A program made the translations under genes and the position numbers. Below, piece by piece: positions 8,546 to 15,847 of a DNA stretch of 57,357 nt. Each line of letters starts with the position of its first letter. Within the stretch, counting starts at the first letter, position 1. The stretch is taken from NCBI RefSeq assembly GCF_000337375.1, contig NZ_AOJG01000019.1:1-57357 (forward strand), written 5' to 3'. Under the pieces are notes generated by a model, which was not told where the DNA came from, ran no database searches, and saw only the letters and a list, made by a program, of their open reading frames with translations. The stretch comes from Halorubrum lipolyticum DSM 21995. GTDB taxonomy: Archaea; Halobacteriota; Halobacteria; Halobacteriales; Haloferacaceae.

Positions 8546-9475
8546 ATGGACGAGCCGGTCTTGCTGACGGGCGCCGGCGGACGGGTGGGGCAGGCCATCC
8601 TCCGCGGCATCGGCGACGACTACGAGTGGCGACTCCTCGACAGGGAGCCGCTCCCGGCGGCGAAGGTTCCGAACGGGGTTCCCGACGCCGACCGGTACGT
8701 CGCCGACATCACCGACGCGGACGCCGTCCGGGAGGCGATGGCGGGCGTCGGCGCCGTGATCCACCTCGCCGGCGACCCGCGGAAGACGGCGCCGTGGGAC
8801 TCGGTGATCCGGAACAACATCGACGGGACGCAGGTCGTGATGCGCGCGGCCGTCGACGCGGGCGTCGAGCGGTTCGCGTTCGCCTCATCCAACCACGCCG
8901 TCGGCGGCTACGAGACCGAGGACCGCACGCCGGACCTGTACCGCCCCGACGACGGCTACCGCCTCGACGGGACCGAGCTCCCCCGCCCCGGGAACCTCTA
9001 CGGCGTCTCGAAGGCGACCGGCGAGGCGCTCGGGCGCTTCTACCACGACGAGTTCGACATGAGCGTCGTCTGCGTCCGGATCGGGAACCTCACGAAGGAC
9101 CACCCGCCGCGGGAGTACGAGCGCGGGCAGGCGATGTGGCTCTCGCACCGCGACTGCGCGCACCTGTTCGACCGGTGTCTGCAGGCCGACTACGGCTACG
9201 AGATCGTGTACGGCATCTCGAACAACGACCGACGCTACTACTCGATCGAGCGCGCCCGCGAGGCGCTCGGCTACGACCCCGCCGACAACTCCGCGGAGTA
9301 CACGTTCGAGGGGAGACCGAAGGGCGACGCCGGCGAGGGAGACGGGGCGGGCGAAGGGAACGGGCCGGGCGAAGGGAACGGGCCCGCCGATGAGGACACT
9401 GACGCCGATCCCGACGACGGTCCGGCCGATCCCAACTTCCCGACGGACCCCGACACGCCGACCGACGGCGCCTGA
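8546..9475 (+). CDS. azf: NAD-dependent glucose-6-phosphate dehydrogenase (SDR/epimerase fold)
   Basis: A 309-residue extended short-chain dehydrogenase. It closely resembles Haloferax volcanii Azf, which oxidises glucose 6-phosphate with NAD+ in the haloarchaeal oxidative pentose phosphate pathway. Seen directly: nucleotide-binding TGAGGRVG at residues 8-15, IHLAGD near 72, SSNHAVGGYE near 114, catalytic YGVSKATGE near 151 and HPPREYERGQAMWLSHRDC near 188. Family members end near ...SAEYTFEG (about residue 257). Here a ~50-residue acidic Gly/Asp/Pro tail follows, containing a GEGNGP repeat encoded by two identical 18-bp units. The tail is a local addition with no known role. Confidence 0.9.
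   Translation: MDEPVLLTGAGGRVGQAILRGIGDDYEWRLLDREPLPAAKVPNGVPDADRYVADITDADAVREAMAGVGAVIHLAGDPRKTAPWDSVIRNNIDGTQVVMRAAVDAGVERFAFASSNHAVGGYETEDRTPDLYRPDDGYRLDGTELPRPGNLYGVSKATGEALGRFYHDEFDMSVVCVRIGNLTKDHPPREYERGQAMWLSHRDCAHLFDRCLQADYGYEIVYGISNNDRRYYSIERAREALGYDPADNSAEYTFEGRPKGDAGEGDGAGEGNGPGEGNGPADEDTDADPDDGPADPNFPTDPDTPTDGA
9349..9384 (+). repeat. Two tandem 18-bp repeats inside azf 3' end
   Basis: GGGCGAAGGGAACGGGCC occurs at 9349-9366 and again at 9367-9384. The units keep reading frame and encode the repeated GEGNGP in the acidic tail of Azf. Slippage could change the copy number. Confidence 0.9.
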
Positions 9476-9489
9476 CGGGAGCGGAGTTT

Positions 9490-10146
9490 TCAGAACAAGT
9501 CGTCGACGTCTCGCCGCCTCCGTTCCGCCAGTTCGACATGGTCCGCGAGCCGTGCGGCCACCTGCGGCCGGGCGTCGGGCGTGCGGAGGAACGCGAACAG
9601 CAGCTCCGCGAACCGCGTCCGGCCGGTGCCGCGCTCCTCTCGCGCGAGCCTCGTCGCGGTCTGGAAGGTCTCCTCGTCGCCGGGCGCGAGCGCGTCGGCC
9701 AGCGCGGGCGCCGCGAGCAGCGCCGCCTCTAGGTCGAGGTCGCCGAACCGCGGCGCCGCGTCCCCGATCCGGACCGTCGGCGGAACCGCGCGCTCGATCG
9801 TTTCGGGATCGGCCGCGAGCCGGCGGCACCAGTCCCGAACGGGCTCGATGTCGACCCTCCGGGTCGCCGGTCCGACTCCGCCGAGGTACTCGACCGCGTT
9901 GCCCGCGCAGCCGGTCGCACCGGACCAGTTGCGTGTACCGGCGTGATGGGTGGCCGCGGCGGCCGCGATCAGCCCGTGGAGCAGGCGCTCGTCGGTCCCC
10001 GCCGCGAGCGGGAGCCACGCCGCCTCCCACGGATCGTGCGCCGCGAGGACGTGCCCCTCGTTGAAGAGGGCGGCGCCGGCGCGGAGCGCGGCGGGGACGG
10101 AGGGTTCGGCGTCGACGGCGTCGGAGCCGAGGTCGCGATCGGGCAT
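9490..10146 (-). CDS. DUF309 family protein
   Basis: A 218-residue predominantly helical, soluble protein. The family mark is the LFNEGHVLAAHDPWEAAW block at residues 27-44 (an HxxWE-type motif). It is followed by LLHGLIAAAAATHHAGTRNWSGA, the helical hairpin typical of DUF309. The C-terminal half (about 120-218) is Ala/Arg-rich and lacks familiar motifs. The biochemical function of the family is unknown. It ends 14 nt from azf in convergent orientation. The start at 10146 is the first in-frame ATG and leaves a short variable N-terminus before the conserved block. Confidence 0.8.
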   Translation of the reverse strand: MPDRDLGSDAVDAEPSVPAALRAGAALFNEGHVLAAHDPWEAAWLPLAAGTDERLLHGLIAAAAATHHAGTRNWSGATGCAGNAVEYLGGVGPATRRVDIEPVRDWCRRLAADPETIERAVPPTVRIGDAAPRFGDLDLEAALLAAPALADALAPGDEETFQTATRLAREERGTGRTRFAELLFAFLRTPDARPQVAARLADHVELAERRRRDVDDLF

Positions 10147-10314
10147 GTCGACCCGTCGGAGACTCCAACGGATAAACCGTGAGGCCGCCCGCGGTGACCG
10201 CCGGAAGCGAAAAAAGGGATGAAACAGAGAGAGGACGGAAACAGAGAGGGCGAAGCGTCGGCGAGGGGAAAGGAGAGAGCGAAGCGTCGGCGGGGAGTCG
10301 GTGACTCGATGCGG

Positions 10315-10605
10315 TCAGCCGTCGGCCGCGCCGGCCGGCTCGTCGGCGGGCGCCGAGAGCGCGCGGCCGAAGGCGCGGTCGAACGCGTCCGGGTACCGAC
10401 GGTGGAGGGCCGCGCCGGCGATCGCGCCGACGAGGGAGGCCGCGGCGAACGCTGACGCGGTCGGGAACGCGGCGACCGCGAGCGTCAGGGCCGGCAGCGC
10501 GGCGAACGTCAGTGTCGCACGCCACGAGGGCGCGCGGTCGGACGGGGCCGGACCGGCGTAGAGGTCGGGGTGTCTCGTGCGTCTGGAGGGGGAATCTCGT
10601 TGCAT
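10315..10605 (-). CDS. Small membrane protein of unknown function
   Basis: A 96-residue protein, not assigned to a named family. A basic N-terminus (QRDSPSRRTRHPDLY) precedes two hydrophobic helices, about residues 31-49 and 51-67, followed by a short charged stretch and an Ala/Pro tail. This looks like a two-helix membrane hairpin with both ends in the cytoplasm. The gap to the DUF309 gene (10147-10314) holds a purine-rich stretch with two copies of GAAGCGTCGGCG and no gene. The composition matches neighbours. It could belong to the same transcript as the 88-codon gene upstream, although an inverted repeat at 10626-10643 lies between. Confidence 0.6.
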   Translation of the reverse strand: MQRDSPSRRTRHPDLYAGPAPSDRAPSWRATLTFAALPALTLAVAAFPTASAFAAASLVGAIAGAALHRRYPDAFDRAFGRALSAPADEPAGAADG

Positions 10606-10625
10606 CGTGGTGTTGTGGGTTGAGT

Positions 10626-10643
10626 GGCGCGAGTCCTCGCGCC
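10626..10643. terminator. Inverted repeat downstream of 88-codon ORF
   Basis: GGCGCGAG-TC-CTCGCGCC is a perfect 8-bp inverted repeat with a 2-nt centre, 62 nt past the stop of the ORF at 10705-10971. It may be a terminator or processing hairpin; there is no clear T-tract. Confidence 0.35.
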
Positions 10644-10704
10644 GCGGTCGGAGTCGGTGCGTCAGTCGGGGACCGCGTGGACCGGGAGCGCCCGGCGGCG
10701 TCCG

Positions 10705-10971
10705 CTACCGGGGACGCGCCTCGTGGACCCCAACGATATCGGTGAGGTCGTCGACCTCGGTGTCCGGCGCGAGCCGGAGCGAGGCGTCGACCTCGACGGT
10801 GAGGTCGTTGAGGCGCGGCCGGAGGGCGACGACGTCGACGTGTTCGACGTCGACGCCGTCGCGGCCGGCGAGCTTGGTGCGGACCCCGGCGTGGAGGTCG
10901 CCCGCGGCGTCGCGGGAGACCGCCAGCCGGAGCGCGACATCGGTCGCGCGGTGGCAGGAGTGGACTGCCAT
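10705..10971 (-). CDS. Conserved-looking small protein, unknown function, directly after tRNA-like element
   Basis: An 88-residue soluble protein, family not recognised. It begins MAVHSCHRATDVALRL and then alternates short strands and helices: DLHAGVRTKLAGRDGVDVEHVDVVALRPRLNDLTVEVDASLRL is split here as a helix followed by two amphipathic strands. Composition is acidic, suggesting a folded halophilic protein and not a shadow frame. An in-frame upstream extension to 11034 exists but would translate through the tRNA-like sequence, so ATG 10971 is preferred. That ATG starts 2 nt after the tRNA-like element ends. No TATA box is seen directly upstream, so it is probably expressed from the promoter upstream of the 33-codon ORF. 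Confidence 0.55.
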   Translation of the reverse strand: MAVHSCHRATDVALRLAVSRDAAGDLHAGVRTKLAGRDGVDVEHVDVVALRPRLNDLTVEVDASLRLAPDTEVDDLTDIVGVHEARPR

Positions 10972-10973
10972 AC

Positions 10974-11031
10974 GGACCCGGGAGGGAGTCGATTCCTCAC
11001 CCCGAGGCTCTGCCGCTTGAGCTACCGGGTC
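10974..11031 (-). ncRNA. tRNA-like element lacking the anticodon arm
   Basis: Read on the minus strand, 58 nt fold like a tRNA without an anticodon arm. The acceptor stem GACCCGG (11031-11025) pairs perfectly with CCGGGTC (10981-10975). TA occupies positions 8-9. The D arm is GCTC-AAGCGGCA-GAGC (11022-11007). Eight nucleotides (CTCGGGGT) replace the anticodon arm and variable loop. The T arm is GAGGA-ATCGACT-CCCTC (10998-10982, one mismatch). A discriminator-like C follows at 10974. It cannot decode, so it is a tRNA pseudogene, an integration scar, or a processing signal for RNase P/RNase Z that frees the 5' end of the next gene. Confidence 0.5.
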
Positions 11032-11103
11032 CAACTGTCGGAAATGGGGGAGAGAAGGCGGCGCTCGCTCCGACGGGCGAAGCCGGCCGCCCCCGCGTCG
11101 GGG

Positions 11104-11205
11104 TTACGCGGCGATGGCGTCGAAGCGAGCGACGACCGTTCCGCGACCCCGCTTCCCGACGCTCCAGAGGGGGGCGAGCATCGGGATGGTGTCGCGGACG
11201 GTCAT
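11104..11205 (-). CDS. Possible 33-residue protein
   Basis: A short frame encoding MTVRDTIPMLAPLWSVGKRG and ending in RFDAIAA. No family is recognised. It is the first open frame after a promoter-like AGTTAATAG (11265-11273) on the minus strand, and it precedes the tRNA-like element by 72 nt and the 88-codon gene by 132 nt. A mixed hydrophobic and basic composition could suit a small membrane-associated or regulatory peptide. Size alone makes it uncertain; it may be a chance frame. Confidence 0.3.
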   Translation of the reverse strand: MTVRDTIPMLAPLWSVGKRGRGTVVARFDAIAA

Positions 11206-11264
11206 GGGTGGGGCGCCCGGCGGGGGAGTCCGCTCGGGCGTATTCTCATTGACAGGAGGAACCG

Positions 11265-11273
11265 AGTTAATAG
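11265..11273 (-). promoter_or_regulatory. Possible TATA box of the tRNA-like mini-operon
   Basis: CTATTAACT on the minus strand predicts transcription starting near 11240, about 35 nt before the 33-codon ORF. Confidence 0.35.
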
Positions 11274-11286
11274 TTGCCCGTGTGTG

Positions 11287-11306
11287 CGAATCAATAGCGT
11301 GATTCG
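11287..11306. promoter_or_regulatory. Operator-like inverted repeat
   Basis: CGAATCA-atagcg-TGATTCG is a perfect 7-bp inverted repeat with a 6-nt centre. It lies in the only AT-rich stretch between the divergent small-ORF cluster and the antiporter gene, so it could bind a dimeric regulator of either side. Confidence 0.4.
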
Positions 11307-11411
11307 TTTTCGCGAAAAAATACCCGTGAGTTATTCCTCGCGGGGAACAGAGGATCTCCGGTCCAAGACACCAGTACACTAAGGAGGACGGCGGCCATAC
11401 GATCGGTAGAC

Positions 11412-13265
11412 GTGTCCAGCCTGTTGCCGGTCATCGCGGCGATCCTCGTGTCGGGACTCGTCGTCCAACTGGTCGCTCACCGCCTGAAAGTACCGAGCGT
11501 CATCTTCTACCTCCTCATCGGTGTCGTGTTGGGACCGGAGGTGTTGGGGCTCGTAACGCTCGAAACGTTCGGGAGCGGGCTCGAGATAATCGTCGGGATC
11601 AGCGTCGCGATCATCGTCTTCGAGGGGGCGTTCGCCCTGCGGATCGAGCGGATCCGAGGCGCGTCCACGGTGTCCCTCCGGCTGGTGACGATCAGCGCCC
11701 TCGTGATGTTCGTCGGAACGTCGGTCGCGGTTCGGTTCCTCGAGGGCGCCAACTGGGAGATCTCGCTGCTCATCGGCGCGCTACTGGTGGCGACCGGACC
11801 GACCGTGATCACGCCGATACTCAACGTCGTTCGCGTCAGAGACCACGTCGCGACGGCGCTGGAGACCGAGGGGATCGTCAACGACGTGACCGCCGCGATC
11901 GTCGCCGTGGTGATCTTCGAGACGCTGCTGCTCGACGACCTCGGGGTTCCGGCGACCGTCTTCTCGTTCGTCGAGCGGCTCGGGGTCGGGGTGCTCGCGG
12001 GGGTGCTCGCGACGGTAGTGATCTACTACCTGTTGAACAGCGACCTGGTCCCCGAACGCGACGTGCAGGCGTCGCAGTTCCTCGTGTTGGCGGCCGCGGT
12101 CGGGGCGTTCGCGGCCGCCGAGGCCGTCGCCGCCGAAGCGGGCATCGCGGCGGCCGCGACGAGCGGGATGCTTCTCGGGAACCTCGACATCACCAACAGA
12201 GAGGAGATCGAGGAGTTCGTGGGGAACACGACGCTCGTCGTCCTCTCGTTCGTGTTCATCTCGCTGGCCGCGCTGATCAACGTCGAGGCGATCGCGGCGC
12301 TCGGCCTCGGTGCGGTCGGCCTCGTGCTCGTGATCATGCTCGTGCTCCGGCCGCTCGGGGCGCTGATCGCCACCGCGGGCGTCGAGCGGTTCACGTGGCC
12401 GGAGCGACTGTTCCTCGCGGGCGTGGGCCCGCGTGGGATCATCCCGGCGAGCGTGGCCACGCTGTTCGCGATCGAACTGGAGCTCGCGGGGAACGTGGCG
12501 GCCGGCGAGCTGCTGGTCGGGACGGTGTTCGCCGTCATCTTCGCGACGGTCGCGGTCGAGGCCGGACTCGCGCGACAGATCGGCGACGTTCTCGGAGTGT
12601 CACCAATGCGCACAATAATCATCGGCGGCGGTCGGGTCGGCCGGGCGCTCGCCACACGACTGGAGCGGCGGGGCGAGTACGTCGTCATCGTCGAGATCGA
12701 CGACGAAGAGATCGAGCGGGCGCGCTCGGAAGGGTTCACCGTGTACGACGGCGACGGCAGCGACGCGGAGACGCTGCGCGGCGCGGGCATCGGCGACGCC
12801 AAGCGGCTGATCACGGTGACCGGCGACGACGACATCAACCTCCTCGCGTGCCAGCTCGCGATCACGAAGTTCGACGTCAAAACGGTGTACTCGCGCGTGA
12901 ACGAGCCCGACAACGTCGACGCCTTCGACAGCATCGGCGTGAAGGCGATCGACTCGCCGACGGCCACCGCCGTCGCCATCGACGACGAGATCGAACGGCC
13001 GGCGATCACCCACTGGATGAACGAGCTGGGCGACAGCCACGACGTCCAGGAGGTCGAGGTGACCGCGGAGAATCTCGCCGGAAAAAGCATCCGCGACCTC
13101 AACGCGCAGATCCCCGACGGCACCTTCGTCGCCGTCGTCAGCCGCGACGGCGAGAACCACGTGCCGTCGGCCGACAGCGTGCTGGAGTACGGCGACCACG
13201 TCACCTTCATCGGCGACTCCGACGCGGTCAGGCAGGCGATGGACCGGTTCCATCCGCACGATTAA
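11412..13265 (+). CDS. Monovalent cation:proton antiporter with C-terminal TrkA-N/TrkA-C domains
   Basis: A 617-residue CPA-type antiporter. Residues ~1-385 form about 12 membrane helices, with GALLVATGPTVITPIL near 126 and a GIVNDVTAAI block near 155 (the ion-binding Asp-containing helix of NhaP-type exchangers). VGPRGIIPASVATL follows near 341. Residues ~398-520 are a Rossmann TrkA-N domain (MRTIIIGGGRVGRALA, an NAD-binding GxGxxG) and ~530-617 a TrkA-C domain (VEVTAENLAGKSIRDL). The family exchanges Na+ or K+ for H+; the regulatory domains sense nucleotides such as NAD(H), ATP or c-di-AMP. The start is GTG at 11412, since no ATG fits before the first helix. The single-chain fusion is complete. 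Confidence 0.9.
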   Translation: MSSLLPVIAAILVSGLVVQLVAHRLKVPSVIFYLLIGVVLGPEVLGLVTLETFGSGLEIIVGISVAIIVFEGAFALRIERIRGASTVSLRLVTISALVMFVGTSVAVRFLEGANWEISLLIGALLVATGPTVITPILNVVRVRDHVATALETEGIVNDVTAAIVAVVIFETLLLDDLGVPATVFSFVERLGVGVLAGVLATVVIYYLLNSDLVPERDVQASQFLVLAAAVGAFAAAEAVAAEAGIAAAATSGMLLGNLDITNREEIEEFVGNTTLVVLSFVFISLAALINVEAIAALGLGAVGLVLVIMLVLRPLGALIATAGVERFTWPERLFLAGVGPRGIIPASVATLFAIELELAGNVAAGELLVGTVFAVIFATVAVEAGLARQIGDVLGVSPMRTIIIGGGRVGRALATRLERRGEYVVIVEIDDEEIERARSEGFTVYDGDGSDAETLRGAGIGDAKRLITVTGDDDINLLACQLAITKFDVKTVYSRVNEPDNVDAFDSIGVKAIDSPTATAVAIDDEIERPAITHWMNELGDSHDVQEVEVTAENLAGKSIRDLNAQIPDGTFVAVVSRDGENHVPSADSVLEYGDHVTFIGDSDAVRQAMDRFHPHD

Positions 13266-13755
13266 GACGCCGACCGGGAGGCTCCGTCCGTCCGCGGATC
13301 GAGGGCGATGAGCGTCAGACCGGCGCCCGGTTGTGTATCAGCAGTTTCCAGCGGGAGATCGTTCCTCGCCCTCTTCCCCACGTATAAATGGTCGGCGTCG
13401 GTACGGTGAAGAGCTCCGAAGCCCGGACCGCTCGACACCGCCAGAAGACGCTCGCCTCGCTTCGTGGCCGGTCTTCGCCCAACTGCCTGCGAAACCGACG
13501 GTCTCGCAACGCTCAGCGCTGCGACTCCCGTGCGCCCGCTCGCTACGCTCGCGGGACCGCACCTCGCGCCTCCCCAACCTCGTCGGAGCGGTGCTTATAA
13601 ATGCCGGCGACCGCGCGCGCTCCTCGTGGCCGCTGCTGGCGGCCACTCGAAGGCACACACCACCGCAATAGCATTTATAAATCGAAAACGAATACAGCGT
13701 ACAGCGCAGAGTGCACGCACGGCTCGCTGTGCTCGCCGTTCAGTGTGTCGGGAAA

Positions 13756-13768
13756 CGTCCTGACGGAG
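13756..13768. repeat. 13-bp duplicate of the tRNA-Arg 3' end (att-like)
   Basis: CGTCCTGACGGAG at 13756-13768 is identical to 13852-13864, which is the 3' end of tRNA-Arg with its discriminator base. The copy lies 84 bp downstream of the tRNA. This layout is what a tRNA-targeting integrase leaves, but too little DNA lies between for a live element. A shorter inverted copy, CGTCAGGAC, lies at 13798-13806. Confidence 0.55.
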
Positions 13769-13814
13769 TCCTGCGCGAGTGAAACGAGCGCAGGGCACGT
13801 CAGGACCGAACGCC

Positions 13815-13843
13815 GCGGCTGCCGAACGAAGTGAGGCAGCCGC
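13815..13843 (-). terminator. Hairpin downstream of tRNA-Arg
   Basis: GCGGCTGCC (13815-13823) pairs perfectly with GGCAGCCGC (13835-13843) around an 11-nt loop, 9 nt past the tRNA 3' end. A likely terminator or trailer structure. Confidence 0.45.
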
Positions 13844-13851
13844 AAAGTGAG

Positions 13852-13924
13852 CGTCCTGACGGAGATTTGAACTCCGGTCCCTGGCTCCGCAAGCCAAGAG
13901 GATAGTCCACTACCCTACCAGGAC
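13852..13924 (-). tRNA. tRNA-Arg(GCG)
   Basis: 73 nt including discriminator G. The acceptor GTCCTGG pairs with TCAGGAC (last pair G-U). The D arm starts GGGTAGTGGAC, the anticodon stem TTGGC/GCCAG encloses loop TTGCGGA with anticodon GCG, and the T arm is CGGAGTTCAAATCTCCG. No CCA is encoded and no intron is present. A TATA box lies at 13945-13954. Confidence 0.93.
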
Positions 13925-13944
13925 TCAAATGAACGTACCGCGCT

Positions 13945-13954
13945 AGTACTTAAG
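13945..13954 (-). promoter_or_regulatory. TATA box of tRNA-Arg
   Basis: CTTAAGTACT on the minus strand is centred about 26 nt before the tRNA 5' end at 13924. Confidence 0.6.
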
Positions 13955-14175
13955 ACGGTTACGGTCCGTAGAGCGCGTGGCGAACGATCGCACACGGCGC
14001 GGTCCGGCCGACGTGATCGCGCCGGGATTGCACACCTTTTGTATCGACGGGACCGATGAACCGGTATGACGACGCCCCGACCCGCGACGGCGACGCCGCG
14101 GACACCGCGAAACGAACGCGCCGATGCGACCGCGAAACCCCCGCAAGGACAACGCTTATGCGCGGACTCGATAAC

Positions 14176-14183
14176 CGAGGAGG
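14176..14183 (+). promoter_or_regulatory. Strong ribosome binding site of rpaC
   Basis: CGAGGAGGT-type purine run complementary to the 16S rRNA 3' end, at ideal spacing from ATG 14191. It decides the start and implies a 5' leader. Confidence 0.6.
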
Positions 14184-14190
14184 TACGCGT

Positions 14191-15699
14191 ATGGGAGTGA
14201 TAGAGGACGTCTACGAGGATCTCGACACCGACGTCGAGTTCGAGAAGTTCGAGGCGGCCGTCGAGGACAAGGTCGAGCAGATGGGCGGGCTCGCCGACGA
14301 GGAGACCGCCGCGATGCTCATCGCCCACGAGCTGCGCGACGAGGAGGCCGACACGATCGCCGACATCGAGCCCGGCATGAACGACGTGAAGTTCCTCGGG
14401 AAGGTGACCTCCATCGGCGAGATCAAGACGTTCGAGCGCGACGAGGAGGACGCCGAGGAGGGGCGCGTCTGCAACGTCGACGTGGCGGACGCCTCCGGCT
14501 CCGTCCGCGTCGCGCTGTGGGACGAGATGGCCGCGGCCGCCGAAGAGCAGCTGGAGGTCGGGCAGGTGCTCCGGGTCAAAGGGCGTCCGAAGGAGGGGTA
14601 CAGCGGGCTCGAAGTGAGCGCGGACAAGGTCGAACGGGACGAGGACGCCGAGGTCGACGTGCAGGTGCTCGACACCTACCGGGTCGAGGACCTCTCGCTC
14701 GGCGCGTCCGACGTCGACCTCGTCGGGCAGGTGCTCGACACGGACTCGATCCGCACGTTCGACCGCGACGACGGCTCCGAGGGACGGGTCGCCAACCTCA
14801 CCGTCGGCGACGAGACCGGTCGCGTGCGCGTGACGCTGTGGGACGACAAGGCCGACCTCGCCGACGAGTTCGAGCCCGCCGAGGTCGTCGAGGTCGGCGA
14901 CGGCTACGTCCGCGAGCGCGACGGCGACTTGGAGCTCCACGTCGGCGACCGCGGCACCGTCGAGCGCGTCGAGGAGGACGTGGAGTACGTCCCGGAGACG
15001 ACCGACATCGCCGAGTTGGAGATCGGCGAGACCGTCGATATCGGCGGCGGCGTGATCGAGACGGACCCGGTGCGCACGTTCGACCGCGACGACGGCTCCG
15101 AGGGACAGGTCCGAAACGTCCGCGTCAAAGACGACACCGGCGAGATCCGCGTCGCGCTGTGGGGGGACAAGGCCGACCGCGAGATCGAGCTGGCCGACCG
15201 CGTCGTCTTCACCGACGTGGAGATCCAGGACGGCTGGCAGGACGACCTGGAGGCGTCCGCGAACTGGCGCTCGACAGTCACCGTCCTCGACGAGCGAAGC
15301 GACGCGGCCGGCGGGGCGGCGGACGGCGCGTCCGGACCCGGCGCCGGCACCGCGGGCGACGACCGCGGCGCGAGCGAAACCGGGCTCGGTGCCTTCGCCG
15401 AGGACGGACAGAAGGCGGCCGCCGAGGCCGTCGCGGGCGAGACCACGGGAGACGACGGGAGCGACGCGGACAGCGGCGGGAACGCCGGATCCGGTGGCGC
15501 AACGGCCGCGACGGCGGAGCGGTCGGCCGAGGACATCGAGTTCACCGGGACGGTCGTCCAGACCGGCGATCCCGTGGTGTTGGACGACGGCCAGCGGACG
15601 AAGAGCGTCGAGACCGACGCGAGCCTGCGACTCGGCGAGGAGGTCACGGTGCGCGGGACGGAGCGCGGCGGGACGATCGACGCCGACGACGTGTTCTGA
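14191..15699 (+). CDS. rpaC: Replication protein A / single-strand DNA-binding protein, multi-OB-fold
   Basis: A 502-residue protein strongly resembling haloarchaeal RpaC. It binds single-stranded DNA in replication and repair. After an N-terminal helical region (about 1-65) come three OB folds: about 70-150 (VKFLGKVTSIGEIKTFERD), 175-265 (VDLVGQVLDTDSIRTFDRDDGSEG) and 280-365 (VDIGGGVIETDPVRTFDRDDGSEG). The TFDRDDGSEG block is repeated exactly in folds 2 and 3. A low-complexity Ala/Gly/Ser linker (~370-445) leads to a short fourth OB-like piece (IEFTGTVVQTGDPVVLDDG). No zinc finger is seen. A good Shine-Dalgarno, GAGGAGGT, lies 7 nt before ATG 14191, unusual among the leaderless genes nearby; an in-frame ATG at 14158 is less likely. 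Confidence 0.9.
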   Translation: MGVIEDVYEDLDTDVEFEKFEAAVEDKVEQMGGLADEETAAMLIAHELRDEEADTIADIEPGMNDVKFLGKVTSIGEIKTFERDEEDAEEGRVCNVDVADASGSVRVALWDEMAAAAEEQLEVGQVLRVKGRPKEGYSGLEVSADKVERDEDAEVDVQVLDTYRVEDLSLGASDVDLVGQVLDTDSIRTFDRDDGSEGRVANLTVGDETGRVRVTLWDDKADLADEFEPAEVVEVGDGYVRERDGDLELHVGDRGTVERVEEDVEYVPETTDIAELEIGETVDIGGGVIETDPVRTFDRDDGSEGQVRNVRVKDDTGEIRVALWGDKADREIELADRVVFTDVEIQDGWQDDLEASANWRSTVTVLDERSDAAGGAADGASGPGAGTAGDDRGASETGLGAFAEDGQKAAAEAVAGETTGDDGSDADSGGNAGSGGATAATAERSAEDIEFTGTVVQTGDPVVLDDGQRTKSVETDASLRLGEEVTVRGTERGGTIDADDVF

Positions 15700-15847
15700 T
15701 CGGGCAGGGACGGCAACGGGACCGCCGGTCGACGACGCGAGCACCGGCGAGGACGGGATCGACGACGCGAGTAGCGGCGACGCAGCCGCTCGGCGGCGGA
15801 GAGCGGGTAACGGAAACGTTTTACGGTGCACGGACGCGACTGTGTGT

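Larger units (their letters stand above)
13266..13851. other. 586-bp gene-free region with three TATAAAT motifs and hairpins
   Basis: No coding frame with halophile-like composition is found on either strand. TATAAAT occurs near 13383, 13594 and 13675, each in a locally AT-rich patch, which could mark promoters of small RNAs. The rest is made of GC-rich palindromes of the CTCGCTxCGCTCG kind. Near the right end lie a hairpin (13815-13843) and a copy of the tRNA-Arg 3' end (13756-13768). Confidence 0.55.

Noticed and set aside
13388-13850. Possible RNase P RNA or SRP RNA
   Set aside because: No conserved SRP GNAR-loop or RNase P core motifs could be found; only generic GC palindromes.
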